Of a stretch of 64,000 nt of DNA, positions 46,446 to 55,664 are shown piece by piece. This stretch comes from Avena insularis (Eukaryota; Streptophyta; Magnoliopsida; Poales; Poaceae): NCBI GenBank assembly GCA_023614405.1, contig CM042685.1, positions 188,514,257-188,578,256 on the forward strand, written 5' to 3'. Made by a program: the position numbers and the translations under genes. Each line of letters opens with the position of its first letter. Within the stretch, counting starts at the first letter, position 1. Under the pieces are notes generated by a model that ran no database searches, was not told the DNA's origin, and worked only from the letters and a program-made list of their open reading frames with translations.

Positions 46446-47095
46446 TCTACTTCCTCGACCGTCCAAGATCTGCTTTCTCGCAACTACAACACTCTCGGTG
46501 ACCTGGACGTCACTCGCACGGTACCAATGATGCTTAGACGCCTCTCCGACCAAGGTAACCAAATCTCGAACCCCTTTTTGTTTTGTTAGCAGTATAGCAG
46601 GTTCATGCCTGTGACAGTGAACTGTATTTTTGTAATCATGCTAGTACATACAAGTCACTTGGCATGCCTATTCTTTGTGCTATATACAATGTCACTGGAC
46701 ATGTTGGTTTGCATTCACTGCTCTACAAATTTCAAGTCATGCACATATTTGTTATTTTGTCATGCACATGTTCTTAGCTACTCCCTATAACAGTAATTGC
46801 CTGCTATTGTGTAGTTCTTGCAAAATGTAAAGTTAGTGGAAAATATTAGTGTGAATTCCCTGCTCCAAAGTTACTAAATCTATCTGGTTCGTCCTAAGCT
46901 AAGTTCTTGCTATTATTTCCTCCCTCGCATCGTTCTGCTATCCTGTAGTACACGTTTAAACTCATTGTACTAGTTCGATTATAATTTTGTAGTTGCCATC
47001 TGGATCTTTAAAAGCTGCAACACTGACTATTTTTTTTTTGCATAGAGCTCAGAAAGGGAACGCTGAACATGTTGGTTTGCACAACCTCTTCTATA

Positions 47096-48480
47096 GGTTC
47101 ATAAGCGATGCCATTGTTTCCTTATCTGGTGCTGGTTCATCCTAACCAACGACATAACTATCCTCTACTGTGTAGTTCATTTGTGGTTTGCATTCCTGTT
47201 CTACAAGTTCTCTTATGATGTCATTATAATTTCTATCTAGTTGAATCCTAGCTATGAAAGTAACTGCATGCCCAATAGCTCACCGCAAATTCTAAATCAT
47301 CCAATGTCTCTTGCATTCCAGGATATACTACCGCTTCCATATATATTTATTAAAATGACCTGCCAAGTTTATATTTGTTAAAATTCTAAGAAACACTCTA
47401 CTGTATTGCTCAATTTATTTGTAGGTATACTTGTGTAATGCTTGTTTTTCTTGTTCTATAGGTTCATAAGCAACGCCATTATATTTCATATCTAATGGTT
47501 TGTCCTAAGCAGCGATATAAATATCCTCTACTGTATATATAGTTTATTCATGGTTTGCATTCATGCTCTATAAGTTCTCTTATGATGCCATTATAATTTC
47601 TATGCGGTTGATTCCAATCTATGATAGTAACTGAATGTCCATTGTATAGCTCACCGCGAATTCTAAGTCACCCAACGTCTCTTGCATTCCAGGATAAACA
47701 ACTACTTTCATATATATTTATTGAAATGACCTGACTAGTTTATATTTGCTAAAATTCTAAGAAACACTTTGATTGATTGCTCTGTAAGCACACTTGTCTA
47801 ATGCTTGCTTGTCCTCTTCTACAGGTTCACGAGCGATGCCACTGTTTCCTTATCTGGTGCTAGTTCATCCTAAGTAATGATATAACTATCCTATACTGTG
47901 TAGTTAATTTATGGTTTGCTTTCCTGCTCTGCAAATTCTAGTATGATTCTATTATAATTTCTAGCGGGTTCATTCTTAGGTATGACAGTAAATACATGCC
48001 ATTGTATAGCTCACCGCAAATTCTCAGTCAACCAACGTTTATTTCTTTCCAGGATATACAACTACTTCCATATATATTTGTTGAAATGACCTGACTAGTT
48101 TATATTTGCTGATATTTTAAGAAACACTTTGTTTGATTGCTCATTTCATTGAAGTCGCACTTGTCTAATGCTTGTTTGTCCTGTTCTACAGGTTCACAAG
48201 CGACGCCATAATATTCCGTATCTGGTTCTGGTTCATCCTAAAAAACGACATAACTATCCTCTATTGTATAGTTTATTTGTGGTTTGCATTCCTTATCTAC
48301 AAGTTCTCGCGTGATGCCGTTATAATTTCTGTCTCATTCATTCTTAGCAATGAAAATAACCGCATGCCATTGTCTGGTTTATTTTAAGGTTTATTCTTCT
48401 ATATTTGTTGAAATGACCTGGCTAGTTTATATTTGCTGAAATTCTAATCCACACACATTGTCTTGCTTATCCTGTTTATT
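47096..48480. repeat. Tandem array, about 365-bp unit, nearly four copies
   Basis: Units start at 47096, 47461, 47824 and 48191, each with GGTTCA(T/C)(A/G)AGC(G/A)A(C/T)GCCA. Unit lengths are 365, 363 and 367 bases, and the last unit is deleted internally and fades by 48480. Each unit ends with a TTGTTCTACA-like string just before the next. No ORF is conserved between units. Confidence 0.88.
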
Positions 48481-48795
48481 TGACATGATGGTCAATATAT
48501 TTGAACCATTGACCAGTAGTAAACTCATATTCATAGCTCCTGTCGTATTAGTTACATGAGTATTTTGCCTTGTTTGATTTATTCACTTATTATTACTTAG
48601 TTTCAAACTTTAATTATTGCTATCGCCACCAAAGAGGGGGCTGCAAGATCATGTATCAAGGTTGTTTTCCAATGTCGATGTCATACTCGAAAGGGAGATG
48701 CAGGTGATAGACGGAGAAAGCAAATTGAGCACTGCTATCAACTCGATTGTCAACTAAAATGGCGAATTTTCTTTCTCTTGAGTTGATAATATGTA

Positions 48796-48953
48796 CTCCC
48801 TCCATTTAGTAATATAAGATGTTTTAGGTTTGTGAAAGAGATGTATCTAGACACCTTTTAATGTATAGGTTCAAATGAATATAAATACTAAAAGGTGTCT
48901 AGATACATCTCATTCACAAACCTAAAACATCTTATATTTTCAAACGGAAGGAG
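48796..48953. mobile_element. Stowaway MITE (Tc1/Mariner type)
   Basis: 158 bp with long inverted terminal repeats beginning CTCCCTCCATTTAG at the left and CTCCTTCCGTTTGA at the right (read inward), followed on both sides by AATATAAGATGTTTTAGG. The flanking dinucleotide TA is duplicated (48794-48795 and 48954-48955). Nearly the whole element can fold into a hairpin. It has no coding capacity. Confidence 0.95.
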
Positions 48954-49139
48954 TAATAATTTTAAGTAATTGCAGCTGATGTAATATCTAGATAAATCGA
49001 ATAGGCCATGTATGCATTTAGTTGACGCCGTCCACACATGGCGATACCATACATGCGCTAGCCAGGTCAATTAGGGTACAGTATCGGGCTTTGTTATTGG
49101 CCCGTATTGTATAAAAGACTGTAAAATTAATGGGCCGAC

Positions 49140-49640
49140 CCACATGCGTGCTCTAGTAATAGCTAGTAAAAGAACAAAACAATAACATACTGAAACAGTA
49201 ATATGCCAAAATAGTAACAAGCCGAAGCAGTAACATATGCCGAAACAGTAACAGACCAAAACAGTAAAAAGAACCAGAACAACAAAATGTCCAAAACAGT
49301 ACGGACCAGAACAGGTTTAGGGTTTAGGACAGCAAAAAGGCCACAACCGTAGCAGGCTAGAAGAATATATGCCAAAATTATACCAGGCCAGAACAGTAAC
49401 ATGTTAAAAAATTACTAGGACAGAACCTAAGCAGGCCGCTTACGGACCAGAACAGTAACAGGCCGTCTCAAAAAAGGACCATTAGTGGACGGCCCATTAC
49501 AGGATATAAGAATAGTGACAGGCCGACCATAGGCCTTAACAGTACCAAGCCGACATTGCGCAGACCGCTAATGTGTCGTATAGTATTGAGCCAAGGCAGG
49601 CCTTCTGCAGACCGAAATAGTAACGGGCCTGAAAGTTTAC
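49140..49640. repeat. Subterminal short-motif array of the CACTA-like element
   Basis: About a dozen irregularly spaced copies of an (A/G)A(A/G)CAGTAACAGGCC-like motif. Short repeated subterminal motifs are characteristic of CACTA elements, where they bind transposase. The array is bracketed by two near-identical strings, TTAATGGGCCGACCCAC (about 49121) and TTAATGGGCCGGCCCAC (about 49676). Confidence 0.7.
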
Positions 49641-49966
49641 GGGTCACAACAGGCTGTACGTACTATTGGGATCTTTTAATGGGCCGGCCCACTTAATAAT
49701 TACTAGGCATTGGCTCGTCCTGGCTTCTACCATGGTTTCCATGACAGTTAACGGTGGTAACTAGCCGTAACAGCGTTCACCACGTGGTAGTTTGCATGAC
49801 GGAGTAGTTAATGCGGTTGGCGAATAGATCTATAACGGAACAAGTTTTTGTGGCTAAAGGGTGTGATCCGTCACGCTCGAAAAAAATATTTTATGACGAA
49901 TGCCTTTTATTTCAACCATGAAAAATAGGCCTTCAAACCACAAAAATCGTCGGTTATAAAATGCGA

Positions 49967-49979
49967 TTTTCTTATAGTG
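49967..49979. repeat. CACTA terminal inverted repeat, right end
   Basis: TTTTCTTATAGTG, which inverted is CACTATAAGAAAA. The matching left end is not in the window, so only one side is documented. Confidence 0.7.
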
Positions 49980-50291
49980 TAAACGCTTGAATCCATCTAC
50001 AGCTTCAGGATTGAGTTGGATGGTGACACCCTCGCCCAGAAAGTCAGAACTTCTTGCAGGGGCGGCTCGATCCACAATACGTATGCCACGCCCCTTGAAG
50101 GGCCTTTTTAACCGATCTTGATAGTGTAATCCTTTGTTGGCACCATCGCGCACAGATTGGGAGAGATTTTCTCGACGCGAGGAAGCCGCACATAGCACAT
50201 ATGTTAGGGCTTCTTTTGCACAGAACCATAACCATGCCTTGTTTTTGCAGAAAACATCAACATTTAGGGTAACGAGTTGCATTGAACCCAA
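49980..50291 (-). pseudogene. Unidentified coding fragment cut by the CACTA element
   Basis: A minus-strand frame, open from 50291 down to the transposon boundary at 49979 and then running by chance into the element. The fragment has about 104 residues with stretches such as RGIRIVDRAAPARSSDFLGEG that look like real protein, and no low complexity. I do not recognise the family. A second, more diverged copy of part of it (50112-50190) lies at 50607-50690 on the same strand, with frame breaks. It is likely a captured or decayed gene fragment. Confidence 0.35.
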
Positions 50292-51280
50292 GTTCAGTAA
50301 TTAGCTAGGTTGACAAGAAATTAGTCCACTAGCCCCACTGACATGAGGGACGTAGCATGTAGTGTGGCGAACAAACTAGTCTAACCTAGCGACCGGTTCA
50401 AACCTCGACAGGTTGTAACCTGGTGACGATGGCTCGCCGACGACGAGGACTGCAAACACATCGCCGGTGCCAATGGCACGCCGACGGAGGCGGCCGCCGC
50501 ATGCACTCCACTGGACACCCATCGGAGAGGCAGCTCGAGCAGTGGTGAAGAATGGGAAAATTTTGAGGTGTGGCGAAATCTAAAGCATAAAAAGAACGGA
50601 TGCTCTAACCGATCCCGATCGTGTAATTTTTTTTGGCACCATCCTGCGCATATTGAGGCGGTCTCCTCGACGCGGAGGTCGTCGAGCCATCTATCAGCCC
50701 AAAATACTTGGTGTTACTACCTCTGATTTAGAATATAAGATATTTTGGTCACCTGAAATGGCCTAGCAAAACGTTTTACAATTTAGGACAGATGTAGTAG
50801 TATTTAACTTTGTATTTTTTCGTGTGAACACATGTTCAAGATGCTAAAAACCCCAAATTATTGGAAGAGAACGGTGAGAATTTTAATCCCGCGGAGCGAA
50901 CACGATCTTCTGTTGCACAGTGGATGACAACTTCTGTTTTTTCTGCCACATGGCAAAGTTGCCAGGACCCACATAGATTTTTCCCTGGCAAATTTTGAAG
51001 CAGTCGTGCCGGCGAGCTAACGCGGGGACGTTCTCCCGGCGATCTTTTTTATTTTTTGAGACGGCAGCAGGCGAGGATCATAGAAATGATTTCATGCTAA
51101 TGAACCTGTAGTCAGGAAACAATGGATATAAATGCTGCAACCTAATAAAGCAGAGGTGTCTGCCGACTCTCACGAAATACGATTAGTGAATTATTACGTG
51201 TGCATGCCTCCTTATTGGTGCTACATGCCGTAGCATCTCAATACTCGAGATTCCATGTGAGCATAGAAAACCGCAAGTGT
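50292..51280. other. Upstream flank of the PR-10-like gene
   Basis: Unique-looking sequence with no supported ORF. It holds the diverged repeat of the coding fragment (about 50607-50690), a short GC-rich patch (50430-50530) and the MITE at 50717-50797. No other element ends were found. Confidence 0.5.
50717..50797. mobile_element. Short degenerate Stowaway-like MITE
   Basis: 81 bp with imperfect inverted ends (CTACCTCTGATTTAGAATA at the left, CTACATCTGTCCTAAATTG at the right, read inward) and TA dinucleotides on both flanks (50715-50716 and 50798-50799). It lies about 0.6 kb upstream of the PR-10-like gene. Confidence 0.75.
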
Positions 51281-51288
51281 TGTTAACA

Positions 51289-51296
51289 TATAAATA
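51289..51296 (+). promoter_or_regulatory. TATA box of the PR-10-like gene
   Basis: TATAAATA, 85-92 bases before the start codon at 51381. This is a normal distance for a plant gene with a short 5' leader. Confidence 0.75.
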
Positions 51297-51380
51297 GGGA
51301 CTCGGTCAGTTGTACACATTCACACCCCGATCGAGCTGCTTTAGGACAGGTCCAGTGCGTGCGGTGAAGGAAAGGCGATA

Positions 51381-51948
51381 ATGAAGGGAAGCCAGAGTCA
51401 TGAGTTGGAGACTGATGTCCCCGCCTCTGAGCTATGGGAAGTATATGGCACGCTTCGTGTGGGAGAGTTGCTGCCGGAATTGCTCCCCCACATCTTCGCA
51501 AAGGCTGAGCTCGCCAGCGGAGATGGTGATGTCGGCACAATTTGGCAACTGACATTTGCTCCAGGTGAGATTCTAGACCAATATTGAACGCTCAAGTTGT
51601 GATGGATGTACTCTATATTTTTATGTAATAACTGTTTGCTTCTTGCTAGGCATTCCTGGGCTAGAGAGCTACACGGAGAAAGTTATCAAAGTTGATAACG
51701 AGAACTACATCAAGGAAGCAGAATCAATTGATGGAGACATCCTGAAGCTCGGGTTCCTCTATTACATGGTTAGGTGTGAGATCACTGGGAAAGGGCCCAC
51801 GTCTTCGGTAATAAGATCAACTATTGAGTATGAGATCGAGGATGGTCGTCCTGAACTCGAAGCTATGGTCAGCACTGCAATTTTGGCTGCAATGGCTGAA
51901 TCATTCGCAGGCTATATCAAGATGGAGAAGATGGTTCACAATATATAG
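51381..51948 (+). CDS. Bet v 1 / PR-10 family protein, norcoclaurine-synthase-like, two exons
   Basis: Exon 1 is 51381-51564, the intron 51565-51649 (GTGAGA...TGCTAG), and exon 2 51650-51948. The spliced product is 160 residues, the normal Bet v 1 length. The intron splits codon 62 after its first base, the position and phase conserved in PR-10 genes. The glycine-rich loop reads GDGDVGT (residues about 48-54), and the C-terminal long helix region (about 130-155) ends with KMEKM. Bet v 1 proteins form a small cytosolic barrel with a hydrophobic cavity that binds ligands; some, such as norcoclaurine synthases, catalyse condensations in alkaloid synthesis. The overall sequence resembles grass proteins annotated as norcoclaurine-synthase-like. 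I cannot say whether it is catalytic. There are no stops or frameshifts. TATA box, splice sites and polyadenylation signal are in place, so it is probably functional and the only intact host gene here. Confidence 0.9.
51565..51649 (+). other. Intron of the PR-10-like gene
   Basis: 85 bases, GT at 51565-51566 and AG at 51648-51649, with a T-rich stretch before the acceptor. It contains in-frame stops, so it must be spliced. The phase-1 position matches the family. Confidence 0.88.
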
Positions 51949-51999
51949 TTGTTCTTGAAATTGCTAGCTCGCAGCAAAATGTATCTCTACTTCACGAGA

Positions 52000-52005
52000 A
52001 ATAAA
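52000..52005 (+). terminator. Polyadenylation signal of the PR-10-like gene
   Basis: AATAAA 52 bases after the stop codon. The 3' flank remains unique until the Ale-type LTR at about 52127, so the insertion lies just past the likely transcript end. Confidence 0.55.
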
Positions 52006-52126
52006 TGTGCGGCTCAAAATGCATCCATACTTTGTGCAGCCAAACCATTTGAGAATCAGATCAGACAAATGTTGGATCACATTAATTCGGATAATGTGGT
52101 TGATGGTATGAATATTACCCCATAAG

Positions 52127-52273
52127 TGATACATGGTATGTAGAGAGGATTGTAACACATTGTATTAAAGCACGTACATATATAAGTACAATGGGAGGCT
52201 TCTACACCCTCAGGCATAAAATAGAGGAGAGTTATAATCGCTAATGTACTATACACAAAATATCTACTCAACA
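52127..52273 (-). repeat. Ale-type 3' LTR, about 147 bp
   Basis: On the plus strand it runs TGATACATGG...TACTCAACA, and the right end abuts the CCCCTCG polypurine complement. The stop codon of the polyprotein falls in the first bases of the LTR. The left end is chosen by the TG rule and the typical short length of Ale LTRs; it is not confirmed by a TSD. Confidence 0.6.
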
Positions 52274-53762
52274 CCCCTCGCAGTCGAAGCGTCGGCAGAG
52301 CGGACGCAAAGACTGGATCGAAACTCCTCGAAGGACGCCGCAGGCAACCCTTTGGTCATGATATCCGCGAAGTGTTGTGAGGTGGGTACGTGTAGCACAC
52401 GTATACGACCAAGAGCCACCTGTTCGCGAACAAAGTGACTGTCGAGCTCGATATGCTTCGTCCGGCGGTGATGGACGGGGTTGGCGGAGAGATATACAGC
52501 GGAGACGTTGTCACAGTAGACCACGGTGTCCTTGTCGACGGGACAAGAGAGCTCCTGAAGTAGTTGTCGAAGCCAAGAGAACTCGGCGACGGCATTAGCA
52601 ATAGGCCGATACTCCGCCTCGGCTCTGGAGCGAGAGACCGTAGGTTGCCGCTTGGATGACCACGAAATGAGTGAGGGTCCAGTGTAGACGCAGTACCCCG
52701 AAGTGGAGCGCTGCGTGTCGGGGCAGCCGTCCCAGTACACGTCTGACTAGGCGACGATGCCCGTGTCGGCAGAGGCGTGCAGCAAGAGACCAAAGTCCAG
52801 AGTGCCGTGGATGTAGCGGAGAATCCGCTTGACCGTAGTCCAATGAGCATCACGGGGCGCATGCATATGAAGGCACACCTGCTGAACAACATACTGTAGC
52901 TCCGGATGGTGAGAGTAAGGTACTGAAGCGCACCAAGGATGGACCAGTAGAGCGAGGCGTCAGGCGCCGGAGAGCCATCCGTGGCGGAGAGCTTGGTCTT
53001 CGTGTCGACAGGCGTGGAGACGGGGCTGTAGTTAAGCATCCTGGAGCGGTTGAGGAGCTCGTGAGCATACTTCTTCTGATGAAGGAAGAAGCAATCCGGT
53101 CGACGCACAACCTCAATGCCGAGGAAGTAGTGTAGGGGCCCCAAGTCCTTGAGCGCGAACTCAGCACGAAGACGGTCGGTGAGATGCTGCAAGAGTGCAG
53201 GGGTGCTGGCCGTCAGGATGATGTCATCGACATAGAGCAGCAGGTACGCCGTGGCGTCTCCCATATGGTAGACGAACAGCGAGACATCGGAGCGTGTGGA
53301 GCGGAATCCGAGTTGGTGAAGAAACAACGCATGGGGCGCCTTCTTGAGCCCATATAATGAGCACGAAAGCAGACACACATGATCCGGATGAGAGGAGTCG
53401 ACGAAGCCGGTGGGGTACTGGCAGAACACTTGCTCCTCAAGATGACCATGAAGGAAGGCGTTGAAGACGTCCATCTGGTGAACGGGCCAGTGCCGAGACA
53501 CGACGAGCTAGAGCACGGTGCGGATGGTGTCGGGCTTGACCACCGGGGCAAAGGTCTCGGCAAAGTCAACACCGGCATGCTGACGAAAGCCGCGAACGAC
53601 CCATCGCACCTTGTACCGATCGAGGGTTCCATCCGAATGGAACTTGTGGTTGAAGACCCACTTGCCGGCGATGATGTTGGCATGGCGTGGTCGAGGAACA
53701 AGATGCCATCTCTGGTTGCGCTGCAGGGCGTTGAACTCGTCCTGCATGTCCGCGAGCCACAA
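52274..53762 (-). pseudogene. Ale-type reverse transcriptase and RNase H
   Basis: RNase H (52740-52264) carries WDGCPDTQRSTSGYCV, YCDNVSAVYL and HVPTSQHFADIMTKGLP. Reverse transcriptase (53762-52741) carries MQDEFNALQRN, the HQMDVFNAFLHG motif, the catalytic LLYVDDIILTAS and LHYFLGIEV. The domains are in at least three frames (53762-53508, 53501-52850 region, 52740-52264), so frameshifts and stops have accumulated. The region is GC-rich, which produces many long antisense open frames that are not genes. Confidence 0.88.
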
Positions 53763-54513
53763 CGGGTCATGGAGGGCCGCCCGAGCCGAGGCGAGCAGCG
53801 GAGAAGGCGCCGGGGGCGACGACAGAGCTGTCGCGGTGTTGCAGACGTATGCGTCCGTAGGGTACCACGTCGACGGGCGGAAGACGCCAATGCATGCACA
53901 GGTGACCAGACCCGGAGGGGCAGGCGCGGCATCACCCGAGTGTCAACTCGAGGGCTATGCGGTCGATGGAGCGGCGCCCGAGCTACAACTCGAGGGCGAT
54001 GTGGGCGGTGTCAGCGGGGCGGCACCCGAGCTAGAGCTCAAGGGTCCGGCAGGCGGTGTCGACAGGGCGGCGCCCAAGCTGGGGCTCGAGGGCGACGCGG
54101 GTGGCGTCGGTAGGTCGGTGCCCGAGCGGGGGCTCGAGGGCGATGACAGCGGGGTCGACGAGGCAGCGCCCGAGCTCGAGCTCGAGGGTGGGGTCGATGC
54201 GGCCGGTGCGAGGGCACGACGCCACGGGGTATCACCCGTGGAAGGAGAAGAGGATACAACATGTTCCTGTGGAAATGGGAAGCAACACTCGTCAAAGTAA
54301 ATGTGCCTCGAGGTGATGACCCGATGGGACAAGGGGTCGTAGTAGTGATAGCCTTTGGTGTTAGCCGGGTAACCAAGGAAGACACACGGGATGGAACATG
54401 GAGCGAGTTTATGAGGGGCGGTGGCGGCGACACTGGGGTAACAACGATAACCAAAGATCTGAAGACCGTCGTAAGAAGGGGGAACCAAAAAGGAGGTGGT
54501 GTGGCGCATAGTT
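53763..54513 (-). pseudogene. Ale-type polyprotein linker
   Basis: Pro/Ser/Ala-rich low-complexity coding sequence between integrase and reverse transcriptase. Its upstream end (from about 54509) still shows the integrase C-terminal region, with FGYRCYP and CVFLGYP. On the plus strand it gives imperfect repeats of a CCCGAGCT-x-x-AGCTCGAGGGCGA unit, spaced about 45-50 bases, between 53930 and 54190. Confidence 0.65.
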
Positions 54514-55275
54514 CTAGCAAGTATGACACGGACGGAGGTTGAAGAGAAGTGTGGTGGTGGCTAAGGTGTCGGGCCATAAGGTGGGCGGGACATGACCGTG
54601 GAAGAGGAGGGTGCGGACACAGTCGATGAGGGTGCGGAGGAAACGCTCGGCACGGCCATTTTGCTGCGAGGTATACTGACAGGTTAGACGGAAAATAGTT
54701 CCATGAGAGGATAGGAGAGTGTGGATGGCAACATTGTCGAACTCTTTTCCGTTGTCAGTTTGTAAGGCATGGATGGGACGACCAAATTGTGTAGACACAA
54801 AGGCATAAAAGGAAGTGAGAGTGGTGGCGACATCGGACTTTTTACGAAGAGGAAACGTCCACACAAAGTGTGAAAAATCATCAAGAATGACTAGGTAGTA
54901 AACAAAACCAGAATTACTCGGCATAGGAGAGGTCCATACATCACAATGAATTAACTCAAACGGAAAACACGCAATTGTGGAAGAATTGCTAAAAGAAAGA
55001 CGAACATGTTTGCTGACACGACAGGCTTCACAACTATGAGTAGCCTCTTTATTACAGGAAAACGAAAATCCCCTCATTATTCGATGAAGCGTGTTGGCAC
55101 TAGGATGTCCAAGACGAGCATGCCAAAGGTCGACGCCAGCGGAGAAAGCACGAGGACCAGCGTCGGAGGTGGAAGACGCCTGGACCGAATACAAGTCGCC
55201 AGGGCTCTCACATTGGTGGAGTACCATCCAGGTACGGGCGTCCTTAACAGAAAAACTAGAAGCGTCAAATTTCAT
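54514..55275 (-). pseudogene. Ale-type integrase
   Basis: A 253-codon open frame. It contains the pre-integrase zinc region (LWHARLGHPS, then CEACRVSKH) and the catalytic core, with the first Asp in IHCDVWTSP, the second in LQTDNGKEF and the Glu in QQNGRAER. The frame ends at 54514 just before the linker. The triad is complete. Confidence 0.88.
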
Positions 55276-55664
55276 AGTTACATAATTGTCACGAGAAAGA
55301 GTTTTAACGGAGACTAAATTCTGAATAAGATGGGGAGAGACAATGACATTTTAGAGACCGTGGTTTGTAAGTGGAAGGAAAATTAGCAGAACCAATGTGA
55401 GAAATAGGAAGAATGGCGCCATTACCAACAATTATGCGAGACTCGGTGGAAGTTGGAAAAGAATAATACAGGTTACCGGGTGAGCGGCCATGTGAGAGGA
55501 TGCGCCCGTGTCCATGAACCAATAGCCACCACCGGCATAGGAGCCAGGCGCAGGCTCCTGATGGAGAACGGCGAAGAGGGTCGGGTCCCATGTGGGTTGC
55601 TGAGGCGCGTAGGTCGATGGGCCACCGAAAGCCGGAGCGTAGGTCGGTGGAGCGGTGTTATAGG
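55276..55664 (-). pseudogene. Ale-type protease region
   Basis: The protease active site, DTGASSHM, is encoded on the minus strand at about 55512-55489. Downstream, residues IIVGNGAILPISHIGSANF are readable in another frame, which shows a frameshift. The upstream side ends at the solo LTR (55665), and the gag part continues at 57882. Confidence 0.75.

Larger units (their letters stand above)
46451..49979 (+). mobile_element. CACTA-like DNA transposon, right part with terminus
   Basis: It continues the sequence broken at 30104. From left to right: a possible exon end and splice donor (46552), AT-rich intron-like sequence, a four-unit tandem array (47096-48480), a Stowaway MITE (48796-48953), an array of short subterminal motifs (49140-49640), and the terminus ...TTTTCTTATAGTG at 49979. 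Read from the outside, that is CACTATAAGAAAA, the classic CACTA inverted-repeat end. No transposase domain is visible. Plus-strand orientation is arbitrary. Confidence 0.6.

Noticed and set aside
47096..48480. Centromeric or subtelomeric satellite
   Set aside because: Only four diverged units, bounded by transposon sequence; no larger array.
53379..54316. Plus-strand frames of 244 and 229 codons
   Set aside because: They are antisense to Ale-type reverse transcriptase and linker in a GC-rich region. The minus strand carries the recognisable motifs.
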